Shown here: positions 17,678 through 27,376 of the stretch, piece after piece
Layout of the letters: each line of letters opens with the position of its first letter
Position numbering within the stretch: the stretch's first letter is position 1
From: Sphingobium indicum B90A
GTDB taxonomy: Bacteria > Pseudomonadota > Alphaproteobacteria > Sphingomonadales > Sphingomonadaceae
Direction of reading: 5' to 3'
Assembly (NCBI RefSeq): GCF_000264945.2
Contig: NZ_CP013070.1
Location: 1,178,001 to 1,242,000 of the forward strand
DNA length: 64,000 nt
Made by a program: the position numbers and the translations under genes
Notes under the pieces: generated by a model
What the model was told of the DNA's origin: nothing
The model's database searches: none
The model's input: the letters and a program-made list of their open reading frames with translations, nothing else

Positions 17678-18928
17678 ATGATTCTGTCCCGATACGAACG
17701 CATGATCGCCAGGCGTTACCTGCTGCCCGGCAAGGGGGAGGGATTCATCTTCCTCGTCGCCGGCATCAGCCTGGTCGCCGTGATGCTGGGCGTGGCGGCG
17801 CTGATCATCGTGATGAGCGTCATGAACGGCTTTCGCGCCGAACTGTTCGACAAGATCGTGGGCCTGAACGGTCATGCCGTCGTCCAGGGCTATGGCGGCC
17901 GCCTGCCCGACTGGAAGGCGGTGTTGAGGGAGGCGAAGGCGACCCCCGGCGTGACCAGCGCCACGCCGCTGATCGAGCAGCCCTTGCTCGGCAGCTTTCA
18001 GGGCCGGGTGGAAGCGGTGCTGGTGCGCGGCATGACCGTGAACGACATCCGCAACAATGCGACGCTGAAGGCGAAGGTCGTGGCGGGCAACCTGGGCGCG
18101 CTGACGCCCAATGGCGGCAAGGTGGCGATCGGGTCGCGCCTGGCGGAAAATCTGGGCATCCAGTTGGGCGACAGCCTTACCATCATCAATCCGGCGGGCC
18201 GTTCGACCCCCTTCGGCACGGTGCCGCGACAGGTTTCCTATCAGGTGGCGGCCATTTTCGAGGTCGGCATCTACGATTATGACAAGGCCTTCGTCGTCAT
18301 GCCGGTGGAGGACGCCCAGACCCTGCTGCTGCTGGGCGACGTCGTCAGCATGATAGAGGTGGAGACCGTCAACGCCGACCAGGTCTCCGCCATATTGGAA
18401 CCACTGGCCGGCAAGGTCGCGGGACGCGCGATCGTCACCGACTGGCGGCAGATGAATGCGTCGCTGTTCGAAGCGCTGGCGGTGGAACGGGTGGCCATGT
18501 TCGTGGTGCTGTCGATCATCGTGCTGGTGGCGGTGTTCAACATCCTCTCCTCGCTCATCATGCTGGTGCGCGCCAAGACGCGCGACATCGCGATCCTGCG
18601 GACCATGGGGGCGAGCCGCGCCGGGCTGGTCAAGATCTTCATGACCGTGGGCGTTACGATAGGATCGCTGGGCATGGCGGCGGGCATGGTGCTGGGTTTC
18701 ACCTTCCTGTTCTTCCGCCAGAGCGTGGTGAACGCGATCCAGTTCCTGACCGGCCAGAATCTCTGGGATCCCTCTATCCGCTTCCTCACCGAATTGCCGG
18801 CCAAGCCCGATCCGGTGGAGATCGCCATCATCTGCCTGATGGCGCTGGTCTTCAGCTTCCTGGCGACGCTCTATCCCGCGTTCAAGGCCGCCAATACCGA
18901 TCCCGTGCAGGTGCTGCGCTATGAATGA
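17678..18928 (+). CDS. lolC: Lipoprotein-releasing ABC transporter permease LolC/LolE
   Basis: Inner-membrane subunit of the Lol complex that extracts outer-membrane lipoproteins for transfer to LolA. The protein is 416 residues. It begins with a membrane segment after [11 protein letters not shown], has a large periplasmic domain (about 45-270) and three C-terminal membrane segments in the FtsX-like part ([25 protein letters not shown] coupling region). Only one permease gene is present, as in many alphaproteobacteria where a single LolC/E protein dimerises. Overlaps lolD by eight bases. Confidence 0.93.
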   Translation: MILSRYERMIARRYLLPGKGEGFIFLVAGISLVAVMLGVAALIIVMSVMNGFRAELFDKIVGLNGHAVVQGYGGRLPDWKAVLREAKATPGVTSATPLIEQPLLGSFQGRVEAVLVRGMTVNDIRNNATLKAKVVAGNLGALTPNGGKVAIGSRLAENLGIQLGDSLTIINPAGRSTPFGTVPRQVSYQVAAIFEVGIYDYDKAFVVMPVEDAQTLLLLGDVVSMIEVETVNADQVSAILEPLAGKVAGRAIVTDWRQMNASLFEALAVERVAMFVVLSIIVLVAVFNILSSLIMLVRAKTRDIAILRTMGASRAGLVKIFMTVGVTIGSLGMAAGMVLGFTFLFFRQSVVNAIQFLTGQNLWDPSIRFLTELPAKPDPVEIAIICLMALVFSFLATLYPAFKAANTDPVQVLRYE

Positions 18929-19610
18929 GATATTGAAGGTCGCGGGCCTCAGGCGCAGCTTCACCCAGGGCGGCGTCACCATAGAGGTGTTGCGCGGCGT
19001 CGACCTGTCGGTGGCTCAGGGGGAGATCGTGGCGCTGCTCGGCCCGTCGGGATCGGGAAAATCGACGCTGCTCCAGGCGGTTGGCCTTTTAGAGGGCGGA
19101 TTCGACGGATCGATCCGCATCGCGGGCGAGGAAGCGGCGAAGCTCGACAATGACGGGCGGACGCGGCTGCGCAGGGATGCGCTGGGCTTCGTCTATCAGT
19201 TCCATCATCTGCTGCCGGACTTCAACGCGGTGGAGAATGTCGTCCTGCCGCAGGTGATCCGCGATGCGGAGATGCCGACGGCCCGTGCCCGCGCCGAATC
19301 CCTGCTGGGGTCATTGGGGCTTGGCCATCGGCTGGAACATCGGCCAAGCCAGCTTTCCGGCGGCGAACAGCAGCGCGTTGCCGTGGCGCGGGCGCTGGCC
19401 AATCGGCCCGCCCTCGTCCTGGCGGACGAGCCCACCGGCAATCTGGACGAGCGGACCGCCGATGTGGTTCTGGCCGAATTCCTGCGGCTGGTGCGGGAGG
19501 AAGGCTCCGCTGCGCTGGTCGCGACGCACAATGAAAGACTGGCTGAGAAGATGGACAGGGTCGTCCGCCTTCACGAGGGACTGCTGGAGGAAAGTTCAGG
19601 CGGGATGTGA
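18921..19610 (+). CDS. lolD: Lipoprotein-releasing ABC transporter ATPase LolD
   Basis: ATPase that powers LolC/E-mediated lipoprotein release. The protein is 229 residues. Walker A is GPSGSGKST (41-49), the signature [15 protein letters not shown], Walker [13 protein letters not shown], and the switch His lies in [19 protein letters not shown] is the typical Q-loop of the MacB/LolD group. It overlaps lolC at its start, so the two are coupled. Its last 15 bases overlap the 3' end of the convergent diguanylate cyclase gene. Confidence 0.95.
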   Translation: MNEILKVAGLRRSFTQGGVTIEVLRGVDLSVAQGEIVALLGPSGSGKSTLLQAVGLLEGGFDGSIRIAGEEAAKLDNDGRTRLRRDALGFVYQFHHLLPDFNAVENVVLPQVIRDAEMPTARARAESLLGSLGLGHRLEHRPSQLSGGEQQRVAVARALANRPALVLADEPTGNLDERTADVVLAEFLRLVREEGSAALVATHNERLAEKMDRVVRLHEGLLEESSGGM

Positions 19611-21404
19611 CGCCGCATCCCGGACCGTCGCGATGACGATCTGGTTGCGCCCCTGATTCTTCGCCCGAAGCAGCGCGGCATCCGCCGTGCGGACCAGGGT
19701 TTCCGCCTTGCCATGATCGGGGAAGACGGCCAGGCCGAAAGAGGCGGTGATCGGCCCCAGTTCCTCGCCGCGATGCTCGACGCGCAGTTCCTGCAATTTC
19801 TGCTGCACCTGGATGGCGCGGTCGATGGCCTGATCCTGCGCGAAGCCGGGCATCAGCAGCACGAACTCCTCCCCGCCCAGGCGGAAGGCGCAATCCTTTT
19901 CCCGCAACGCGTCGTCCAGCACGCCACCAACAGCGCGCAACACGGCGTCGCCCGCATCATGGCCATGGGTGTCGTTGAACCGCTTGAAATGGTCGATGTC
20001 CACCATTAGGCAGGCCAGCGGCGTCAGGGCGCTTTCGGCACGGACCACCAGTTCCTTGAACACCGCGTCGAAGCGGCGCCGGTTGGCCAGGCCGGTCAGC
20101 GGATCGGCCATCGCCATCTGCTGCAACGCATCGCGCAGCCGCAGATTGGCGAGCGCAAGGCCGATATTTTCCGCCAGCATCTCCAGATATTTCTCGGTGC
20201 GGCCGATCTGGTCGGCGGTCCGGTCCTCAGGCTGTTCGACATAGAGCAGGCCGATGCTCTCCCCCTGCGCCGTCAGCGGTATGCAGATGGTGCGGACCTC
20301 CGCGCCTTCGGCCAGATGCTCGCAGGGTATGTCGACCAGATCCCCGGCCGGCTTGTGAATCTGTCCGCGCCGCAACGCCCAGCAGGCGGTCGGCGGAAAT
20401 TCCTCGCCCGATTGCCGGGGCGACAGCCAGTCGCAGGCCTGCACCATCATGTTGCGGCGCGTGTCGTGGATGTAGAGCCGCCCGGCAAAGCCCGGGGCGA
20501 TCTCAGGCGCGAAGCGCCGGACGACCTCGACCAGGCCGCCGGTGCTGTCGCATCCCTGCAAGCGCTGGGTCATGCGGGAAAGCTGGTCTCGCGTGATCCG
20601 GTCCGCATCGCGTTCCTGCTCCAGCCTCTGCCTTTCCAGGCCGTTTTCCCGGAAGATGCGGATGGCCTGCGCCATGTCGCCGATCTCGTCCACCTGCGGG
20701 AAATCCGGCGGCACCACGGCATAATCCTGCGCGGCCAGGCGCGTCACGACATCGCTCAGCCGCACCACCGGGCGCAATATGCGCTGCTTCAGGATGAAGT
20801 AGAGCACGCACAGGAACAGCAGGGCGGTCGCGCCCATCATGATTTCCGACATCAACCGCCACTGCCGGGCCGCTTCGGTTGCCTGGCGAACGGTGTTTTC
20901 CGTCCGCTGGTCCAGCATATACTGGAACTTGCCGATCTGGGCCGAAACGCGATCGAGTTCCCGGCCATATTCGTCGCCGAAGACTATGGCGCGCGCCGTT
21001 TCCCGATCCCCCTTTTCGGCGGCGTCGATGGCGGCTTCCTGTTCGTCGGTCAGCGCGTCGGCCCAATGCAGCCCCTGCTGCAACGCCGCGAGTTCGCTGA
21101 TGCTGGCCCCCTGGTCGCGGAGGTGGGTGATGCGCTGCTCTACCGAGCGGAGCGCCGCCTTCTCCCGGCGATAGGCGATGATATGCGACGGATCGCCCGT
21201 GATCACATAGGCGCGCGCCTGTTCGGTCAGCCGATATGCGTCTTCCACCAGGGCGGCGGTCATCTGGTCGAACACGGCGCGCTGCTCGACGGCGGCCCGC
21301 TCCTTCTCCTCGGCGCCGGAGGCCATCAGCATGACCGCCCCTGAAGCCAGAGTGAGGGCTACGGTGGCGCCATAGGCGTAGTTGGTAATGGTGGACAGTC
21401 GCAT
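19596..21404 (-). CDS. Membrane-bound diguanylate cyclase (sensor-HAMP-GAF-GGDEF)
   Basis: Makes the second messenger cyclic di-GMP. The protein is 602 residues. There is a first membrane helix (about 10-28), a periplasmic four-helix region (about 30-185), a second helix (about 190-208, [20 protein letters not shown]), a HAMP-like linker, a GAF-like domain (about 290-420) and a C-terminal GGDEF domain. The active loop is GGEEF (510-514), which is competent. An inhibitory I-site R501-E-K-D504 stands five residues before it, so product feedback is expected. No EAL domain. The signal sensed is unknown. Confidence 0.88.
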   Translation of the reverse strand: MRLSTITNYAYGATVALTLASGAVMLMASGAEEKERAAVEQRAVFDQMTAALVEDAYRLTEQARAYVITGDPSHIIAYRREKAALRSVEQRITHLRDQGASISELAALQQGLHWADALTDEQEAAIDAAEKGDRETARAIVFGDEYGRELDRVSAQIGKFQYMLDQRTENTVRQATEAARQWRLMSEIMMGATALLFLCVLYFILKQRILRPVVRLSDVVTRLAAQDYAVVPPDFPQVDEIGDMAQAIRIFRENGLERQRLEQERDADRITRDQLSRMTQRLQGCDSTGGLVEVVRRFAPEIAPGFAGRLYIHDTRRNMMVQACDWLSPRQSGEEFPPTACWALRRGQIHKPAGDLVDIPCEHLAEGAEVRTICIPLTAQGESIGLLYVEQPEDRTADQIGRTEKYLEMLAENIGLALANLRLRDALQQMAMADPLTGLANRRRFDAVFKELVVRAESALTPLACLMVDIDHFKRFNDTHGHDAGDAVLRAVGGVLDDALREKDCAFRLGGEEFVLLMPGFAQDQAIDRAIQVQQKLQELRVEHRGEELGPITASFGLAVFPDHGKAETLVRTADAALLRAKNQGRNQIVIATVRDAASHPA

Positions 21405-21532
21405 GATCGCCCCAGCCTAGCGCCCAATTATTGGCGATATGTTAACCATCGGCCCGTGCCGGCGCGATTTTACCCACGACTTTCTGCAAGCGGGGGCTGG
21501 CGTCGAATCGGCGGCAATGCCTAGATGAGGAC

Positions 21533-24500
21533 ATGCCTCATGCCGGTTTCGTCCCCCTTCGCGTCTTTTCATCCTTCACCATGCTGGAAGGGGCGATAGA
21601 CCCCAAGAAGATCGCGAAGCAGGCCAAGGCTCTGGGCTTTCCCGCCGCGGCCATCACCGACCGCAACGGCCTGTACGGCTCCATGGCCTTTTCCGACGCC
21701 TGCAAGGGGGAGGGGGTGCAGCCGATCATCGGCGCGATGGTCGGCGTTTCGCGGCCGGACCGGCCGGCCAATGCGGCGCCCGTGCATGACTGGATCGCCC
21801 TCTATGCGCAGGATGCCGCCGGCTACGACAATCTCTGCGCGCTGGTGTCGATGGCGCATCTCGACCGCCCGGTCGAAGAAGTGCCGCATATCAGCCTCGA
21901 CATGCTGGAGGGACGGACCGACGGCCTGATCGCCCTGACCGCCGGGGGAGAGGGCGCTCTGGCGCGGCTCTTTGCCGAGGATCAGCCGGCAGCGGCGCTT
22001 GCCTATGCCAAGCGGCTGGAAGCGTTGTTCCCCGGCCGGCTCTATATCGAAATCTGCCGCCGCTTCGACCCGATTGAGGGGAAGGCGGAACCGGAACTTC
22101 TCGACCTGGCCTATGCCCGCGACCTGCCGCTGGTGGCGACCAACCCGACCTGTTTTGCCGAGCCGCATTTCCACGAGGCGCATGACGTGATGCTGTGCAT
22201 CGCCGACAGCGCCTATGTCGAGACGCCCGACCGGCGGACCAGTTCGCCCGACGCCTGGATGAAGCCGGCGGCGGAAATGAAGCGGCTGTTCGACGATCTG
22301 CCCGAAGCGCTCGCCAACACGCTGGTGGTCGCGCAGCGCTGCGCCGTCGCCGCCCCCAAGCGCAAGCCCATCCTGCCCAGCCTGGCCGGCGACATAGAGG
22401 GCGAGGCGAAGATGCTGCGCGAGCAGGCGACGGCAGGGCTGGAGGCGCGGCTGGCCAAGGCCGGCATCGTCGACGAGGAAGCGCGCAAGCCCTATTTCGA
22501 GCGGCTGAAATTTGAAACCGACATCATCATCCAGATGGGATTCCCCGGTTACTTCCTGATCGTTGCCGACTTCATCAAGTGGGCTAAGGATCATGACATT
22601 CCGGTGGGGCCGGGTCGCGGCTCGGGCGCGGGATCAGTCGTCGCCTGGGCGCTGACCATCACCGATCTCGATCCGCTGCAACTGGGGCTGCTGTTCGAAC
22701 GCTTCCTAAACCCGGAACGCGTCTCCATGCCGGATTTCGACATCGACTTCTGCGAAACGCGGCGGGGGGAGGTGATCCGCTACGTCCAGCAGAAATATGG
22801 CGCGGACCATGTGGCGCAGATCATCACCTTCGGAAAGCTGAAGGCGCGGGCCGTGCTGAAGGACACGGGCCGGGTGCTGCAGATGAGCTATGGCCAGGTC
22901 GACCGCTTGGCCAAGCTGGTGCCCAACCATCCGACCGATCCATGGACGCTGGAACGCTCGCTGAACGGCGTCGCGGAGTTCAGGGCGGAATATGACAATG
23001 ACGCGCAGGTCAAGCGGCTGATCGACTATGCGATGAAGCTGGAGGGCTTTCCGCGCCACAGTTCCACCCATGCGGCGGGCGTGGTGATCGGGGACAGGCC
23101 GCTGTCGCAACTGGTGCCGCTCTATCGCGATCCCCGTTCGGACATGCCGGTGACTCAGTTCGACATGAAATATGTCGAGGGCGCGGGACTGGTGAAGTTC
23201 GACTTTCTTGGCCTCAAGACATTGTCGGTGTTGCAGAAGGCGGTGCAACTGCTGGCCGGACGGGGCGTGGAGATCGACCTCAATTCGCTCGGCTGGGACG
23301 ATCCGGCGGTCTACGAACTGCTCCAGCGCGGCGACACGGTCGGCGTGTTCCAGTTGGAATCGGAAGGCATGCGCAAGACGCTGGCCGCCGTGCGCCCGAC
23401 CAATTTCGGGGACATCATCGCGCTGGTATCGCTCTACCGGCCGGGTCCGATGGACAATATCCCGATGTTCGGTCGTCGCAAGAACGGGCAGGAAGAGATT
23501 GAATATCCTCACATATTGCTGAAACCGATCCTGGAAGAAACCTACGGCATCTTCGTCTATCAGGAACAGGTGATGCAGGCGGCCCAGATATTGGCGGGCT
23601 ATTCGCTGGGCGACGCCGACCTTCTGCGGCGCGCCATGGGCAAGAAGATCAAGGCGGAGATGGACGCGCAGCGCGCCCGCTTCGTCGAAGGGTGCGCGAG
23701 AAGCGACATCGCGGCGGCCAAGGCGAACGAACTGTTCGACTTGATCGACAAGTTCGCCGGCTATGGCTTCAACAAGTCGCACGCCGCCGCCTATGCGCTG
23801 CTCGCCTATCAGACCGCCTGGCTGAAGGCGCATTATCCGGCGGAATTCTACGCCGCGTCCATGGCTTTCGACATCCACCTGACCGACAAGCTGACGGTGT
23901 TCGTGGACGATATGCGGCGCATGGGGCTGACCTGCCTGGCGCCGGACATCAACCGCAGCCTCGCGGACTTCTCGGTCGAAGCGGTCGATTGCGAAGGCGA
24001 CGATCCGCGCCTGGGCTTTGCCGTGCGCTATGCGCTGGGCGGGCTGAAAGGCGTGGGCGAGAAGGCGATGGAACAGCTTGTGGCCGAGCGGGAGGCTGGC
24101 GGGTCGTTCAAGTCGCTGGACGATTTCGCCGACCGGATCGAACCGCGCCTGCTCAACCGGCGGCAGTTGGAAAGCCTGGCGGCGGCAGGCGCCTTTGACG
24201 GCGTGCATCCCGACCGGGCCGGAGTCCATGCAGCCGCGGAAACGATCCTCAGCGTAGCTTCCAGCGCCGCGGAGGCGCGGGAAAGCGGGCAGGGCGGCCT
24301 GTTCGGCGATGTCGAAACGCCGCATGCCGATGTGCGCGTCCCACCACACCAGACCTGGTCGACGGCGGACCGCATGGCGCAGGAAAAGGAGGCTTTCGGC
24401 TTCTATTTCTCCGCCCATCCGGTGGACCGCTACCGGCATCTGGCGGAGGCGCGGGGCGCAAAGAGCTATGGCGCGATATGCGCGGAACCCGTGGCGGAAG

Positions 24501-25069
24501 GCGGCCGGGCCAATGGCGTGATGGCCGCCATGGTCGAGGATGTGCGCTGGCGCGAAACCAGGCGGGGGGCGCGCTATGCCGCCGCCACATTCTCCGACAG
24601 CAGCGGTCAGTTTCAGGCGAGCTGCTTCGATGAGGATGCCTGCAAGGCTATCGAGGATATGGCGCGGGAGGGCGATTGCGCGCTGCTGATGGTGGAACTG
24701 GACCGGCTGCCGGGCGAGGAAACGCCGCGGGTGACGATTCGGGGGATCGAGCCTTTCCGCCAACTCGCCAACAATTCCCGCATGGAACTGGTGGTCGATG
24801 TGAGCGATGCAGCCGCAATCGGAGCGCTGGCGCAGATTCTGGCGAGCGCCAGGGGAGGGCGGAGCGAAGTCTTCCTGCGGGCGCCCGTGGGCGGCGGCAA
24901 AGCCGCGCGCTTGTTCCTGGGCGACGATTATCTGATCGGCGCGGATCAGGTCGACAGCATCGCGACGATAACGGGCCTGCGCATCGGGTCGTTCGAGCGG
25001 ATGGAAGCCAAAGCGGACGGCTATCGCGCCCGCAACCGGCGTTCCGGCTTGCGGCTGGTGGCGGGCTAA
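21533..25069 (+). CDS. dnaE: DNA polymerase III alpha subunit
   Basis: Replicative polymerase catalytic subunit. The protein is 1178 residues, the normal DnaE1 length. The N-terminal PHP domain starts FVPLRVFSSFTMLEGAID; the C-family polymerase core has GPGRGSGAGSVVAWAL and the catalytic aspartates in MPDFDIDFCE. Later come the helix-hairpin-helix part (YALGGLKGVGEKAM) and an OB fold. The ATG at 21533 follows GATGAGG. It stands alone, with its promoter in the 128-bp gap to the divergent diguanylate cyclase gene. Confidence 0.97.
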   Translation: MPHAGFVPLRVFSSFTMLEGAIDPKKIAKQAKALGFPAAAITDRNGLYGSMAFSDACKGEGVQPIIGAMVGVSRPDRPANAAPVHDWIALYAQDAAGYDNLCALVSMAHLDRPVEEVPHISLDMLEGRTDGLIALTAGGEGALARLFAEDQPAAALAYAKRLEALFPGRLYIEICRRFDPIEGKAEPELLDLAYARDLPLVATNPTCFAEPHFHEAHDVMLCIADSAYVETPDRRTSSPDAWMKPAAEMKRLFDDLPEALANTLVVAQRCAVAAPKRKPILPSLAGDIEGEAKMLREQATAGLEARLAKAGIVDEEARKPYFERLKFETDIIIQMGFPGYFLIVADFIKWAKDHDIPVGPGRGSGAGSVVAWALTITDLDPLQLGLLFERFLNPERVSMPDFDIDFCETRRGEVIRYVQQKYGADHVAQIITFGKLKARAVLKDTGRVLQMSYGQVDRLAKLVPNHPTDPWTLERSLNGVAEFRAEYDNDAQVKRLIDYAMKLEGFPRHSSTHAAGVVIGDRPLSQLVPLYRDPRSDMPVTQFDMKYVEGAGLVKFDFLGLKTLSVLQKAVQLLAGRGVEIDLNSLGWDDPAVYELLQRGDTVGVFQLESEGMRKTLAAVRPTNFGDIIALVSLYRPGPMDNIPMFGRRKNGQEEIEYPHILLKPILEETYGIFVYQEQVMQAAQILAGYSLGDADLLRRAMGKKIKAEMDAQRARFVEGCARSDIAAAKANELFDLIDKFAGYGFNKSHAAAYALLAYQTAWLKAHYPAEFYAASMAFDIHLTDKLTVFVDDMRRMGLTCLAPDINRSLADFSVEAVDCEGDDPRLGFAVRYALGGLKGVGEKAMEQLVAEREAGGSFKSLDDFADRIEPRLLNRRQLESLAAAGAFDGVHPDRAGVHAAAETILSVASSAAEARESGQGGLFGDVETPHADVRVPPHQTWSTADRMAQEKEAFGFYFSAHPVDRYRHLAEARGAKSYGAICAEPVAEGGRANGVMAAMVEDVRWRETRRGARYAAATFSDSSGQFQASCFDEDACKAIEDMAREGDCALLMVELDRLPGEETPRVTIRGIEPFRQLANNSRMELVVDVSDAAAIGALAQILASARGGRSEVFLRAPVGGGKAARLFLGDDYLIGADQVDSIATITGLRIGSFERMEAKADGYRARNRRSGLRLVAG

Positions 25070-25108
25070 GCGCTCCTCCGGTCGGGGAGCCTGCCATGCC
25101 ATCCCCCT

Positions 25109-25135
25109 TGTTCCTGCGAAGGCAGGAACCCAGTT
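25109..25135. repeat. Short palindromic repeat, family C, single arm
   Basis: A 7-bp perfect hairpin TTCCTGC-GAAG-GCAGGAA followed by CCCAGTT, between dnaE and the convergent radical SAM gene. A two-armed copy of the same sequence is at 40501-40568. It may also act as a weak terminator. Confidence 0.7.
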
Positions 25136-25166
25136 CCACCGCAGGATTTGAAGCAACAGGATGTGC

Positions 25167-26234
25167 CTAGAACAAGCTCATCTGGTCACCCTCCGGCCTT
25201 CGGAACAGATCGGTGCGCAACGTCACTCGTCCGCCGGTGAATCCAGCCCGTTTCCGTGCCTTCTGGAAGCGGGTGCGGATCAGGTCGGCCCACACTCCCT
25301 GTCCCCGCATCCGGCTGCCGAAGTCGGGGTCGTTGTCGCGACCGCCCCTTATGTCGCGAATGATCGCCATCACCTTGGTCGCGCGGTCGGGATAATGTTC
25401 CTCCAGCCAGGCGCGGAACAGCGGAGCGACTTCATGCGGCAGGCGGACGGGAATATAGCTGGCGTCCAGCGCGCCGGCCGACGCGACGCAGGCGACAATA
25501 TCCTCTATTTCGTGATCGGTGATGGCGGGGATGATCGGCGATATGCTGGCGACCACGGGTATGCCCGCCTGCGCCAATGCCCGGATCGCCTCCACGCGGC
25601 GGAGCGGATGCGGCGCTCGCGGTTCCAGCGTCCGGGCCGTGGCGGGATTCAGCGACGTCACCGAAATCATCACCGCGACCAGCCTTTCCCCCGCCATCAG
25701 GGTCAGCAGATCAATGTCCCGCATTATGCGATGGGACTTGGTCGTGATATAGACCGGATGCCGGCATTCCCATAATATTTCAAGGCATTGCCGCGTGATT
25801 TTCCAATCCCGTTCGATCGGTTGATAGGGATCGGTGTTGGTGCCCATCGCGATCGGACTTACCGGATGGGCTTTTCTGGAAAGCTCCTTGCGGAGCAGCG
25901 CTGCCGCATCGGGTTTGGCGAACAGCCGGGTTTCGAAATCGAGACCCGGCGACAGGTCGTGATAGGCGTGGGTGGGACGCGCGAAGCAATAGATGCAGCC
26001 ATGTTCGCATCCCCGATAGGCATTGATCGACTGGCTGAAGGCGATGTCGGGGGAATTGTTGCGGCTGATGATGGTGCGGGGGCGTTCGACGGTCACCTCC
26101 GTGCGCCGTCTCGGCGGTGCTCCGTCTATGTTGGCCAAATTATCCAGCCAATCGCCGTCGGCCGTCCGCTCAGGCAGGTTGAAGCGTCGGCTGTCGCCGT
26201 TGACCGTAGCGCCTCTGCCTTTCTCCGCCGTCAT
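25167..26234 (-). CDS. SPL-like radical SAM protein (PA0069 family)
   Basis: Radical S-adenosylmethionine enzyme of about 355 residues, distantly like spore photoproduct lyase. The [4Fe-4S] cysteine motif C-x3-C-x2-C appears as YRGCEHGCIYCFARP, and the TIM-barrel strands (MGTNTDPYQP, VYITTKS, VMISVTSLN) follow in order. The substrate is unknown. The frame is open to 26261, but then the start region would contain a LexA box; the ATG at 26234 (MTAEKGRG) is preferred. A GTTC-N7-GTTC box sits between its likely -35 and -10 elements, so it is probably induced by DNA damage. Confidence 0.85.
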   Translation of the reverse strand: MTAEKGRGATVNGDSRRFNLPERTADGDWLDNLANIDGAPPRRRTEVTVERPRTIISRNNSPDIAFSQSINAYRGCEHGCIYCFARPTHAYHDLSPGLDFETRLFAKPDAAALLRKELSRKAHPVSPIAMGTNTDPYQPIERDWKITRQCLEILWECRHPVYITTKSHRIMRDIDLLTLMAGERLVAVMISVTSLNPATARTLEPRAPHPLRRVEAIRALAQAGIPVVASISPIIPAITDHEIEDIVACVASAGALDASYIPVRLPHEVAPLFRAWLEEHYPDRATKVMAIIRDIRGGRDNDPDFGSRMRGQGVWADLIRTRFQKARKRAGFTGGRVTLRTDLFRRPEGDQMSLF

Positions 26235-26244
26235 CCCACGACTA

Positions 26245-26259
26245 GAACATAGAGAGAAC
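26245..26259 (-). promoter_or_regulatory. LexA (SOS) box, GTTC-N7-GTTC
   Basis: Minus strand reads GTTC-TCTCTAT-GTTC, an exact match to the alphaproteobacterial LexA consensus. It lies inside a 17-bp spacer between TTGTCA and TCTAGT, a plausible sigma-70 promoter pointing at the radical SAM gene, ideal for repression. The transcript would start at or next to the ATG, so the mRNA may be leaderless. The divergent YbjN-like gene starts 58 bases away on the other side and could also be affected. Confidence 0.75.
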
Positions 26260-26316
26260 ATATTGACAAGACCCTATCCGCCGGTTCATCTGAAACCTGT
26301 CGAAAAAGGGGGTATC

Positions 26317-26826
26317 ATGCGGAAGATCATCGTCGCGGCGAGCTTGTGGATGGCGGCGCTGGCCACGCCTGGCCTGGCCGCCGATAGGGAGGCCTGCGGC
26401 GCCGGGTTGGTATGCGCGAGCGATCCGCAGACGGTGGTGAAGGCGCTCCAGGCCGCCGGATACAAGGCGCTGTTGAGCAAGAGCAAGCAAACCGGCAATC
26501 CGAAGATCGAAAGCGCCGCGAGCGGCTATGATTATTCGATCTTCTTCTACGAATGCGAACAGACGCTCCATTGCGGCTCGCTGCAATTTCAGGTGAGCTT
26601 CGAGGATGACGGCGGCAATACGCCTGAACTGGCCAATAAATGGAACAAGGACAAGAGGTTCGCGCAGATGTCCGTCTGGGACGACGGATCGCTGGCGGTC
26701 GCCTATGACGTGACGACGGTGGGCGGGCTCAACCAGAAGAATTTTGCGGATGTGATCGACTGGTGGACGGTCATGCTGGGTGAGGCGAGCAAATTCTTCA
26801 AGGAAAATCCCGCGCCGGCCAAATAA
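26317..26826 (+). CDS. YbjN domain-containing secreted protein
   Basis: Predicted periplasmic protein of 169 residues with a clear signal peptide (residues 1-22, cleavage after GLAA). The mature part has a conserved-looking pattern: ASDPQTVVKALQAAGY, then beta strands with FFYECEQTLHCGSLQFQ and a final WWTVML helix. This fits the YbjN/type III chaperone-like fold. Two cysteines early in the mature part and two in the ECEQTLHC segment could form disulfides. Function unknown. The frame extends upstream to 26023 but the signal peptide fixes the ATG at 26317. TTGACA at 26263-26268 is a good -35. Confidence 0.75.
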   Translation: MRKIIVAASLWMAALATPGLAADREACGAGLVCASDPQTVVKALQAAGYKALLSKSKQTGNPKIESAASGYDYSIFFYECEQTLHCGSLQFQVSFEDDGGNTPELANKWNKDKRFAQMSVWDDGSLAVAYDVTTVGGLNQKNFADVIDWWTVMLGEASKFFKENPAPAK

Positions 26827-26848
26827 GGCCGCAAGGCGTGGCGATGTT

Positions 26849-27376
26849 TCAGCGCTCGGTCAGGCGCGGCATGAGTTCCACGAAATTGCAGGGCCGGAAG
26901 CGATTGTCGAGTTGGCTGACAAGGATGCCGTCCCAAGCGTCCTTCACCGCGCCGGTCGATCCGGGCAGCGCGAAGATATAGGTGCCCCGCGCCACGCAGG
27001 CGGTCGCCCGCGACTGGATGGTGGACGTGCCGATGCCTTGATAGCTGAGCCAGCGGAACAGTTCCCCGAAGCCCGGAATCTCCTTGTCCTGCACCTGCGC
27101 CAGCGCTTCGGGCGTGACGTCGCGCCCCGTGACGCCCGTTCCGCCCGTGGTGATGATGCAATCGACCTGCGGATCGTCGATCCAGGCATGCAGGCGCGCA
27201 ACGATGGCCGATCGTTCGTCCCGCTCGATATGCCGGTCGGCCAGAACATGGCCGGCGGCGGCAATGCGATCCGCCAGAATGTCGCCCGAACGGTCGTCGG
27301 CGGCCGTGCGGCTGTCCGACACCGTCAGCAATGCGATCCGGACCGGCAGGAAGGGCCGGCTTTCGTCGATCGGCAT
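26849..27376 (-). CDS. moaB: Molybdenum cofactor biosynthesis protein MoaB
   Basis: MogA/MoaB-type protein that binds molybdopterin and is thought to adenylate it. About 175 residues. Diagnostic features are [20 protein letters not shown] at the start, [19 protein letters not shown], and [19 protein letters not shown]. The ATG at 27376 overlaps the stop of the upstream transglycosylase gene by one base (TGATG). The frame remains open further upstream but only as an antiparallel reading of that gene. No other moa gene is in the window, so its link to the cofactor pathway here is by family only. Confidence 0.92.
   Translation of the reverse strand: MPIDESRPFLPVRIALLTVSDSRTAADDRSGDILADRIAAAGHVLADRHIERDERSAIVARLHAWIDDPQVDCIITTGGTGVTGRDVTPEALAQVQDKEIPGFGELFRWLSYQGIGTSTIQSRATACVARGTYIFALPGSTGAVKDAWDGILVSQLDNRFRPCNFVELMPRLTER

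Noticed and set aside
22706-25156. 816-codon minus-strand frame opposite dnaE
   Set aside because: It mirrors dnaE codons, has no family features and is rich in Arg, Gln and His as expected for antisense of GC-rich coding DNA.
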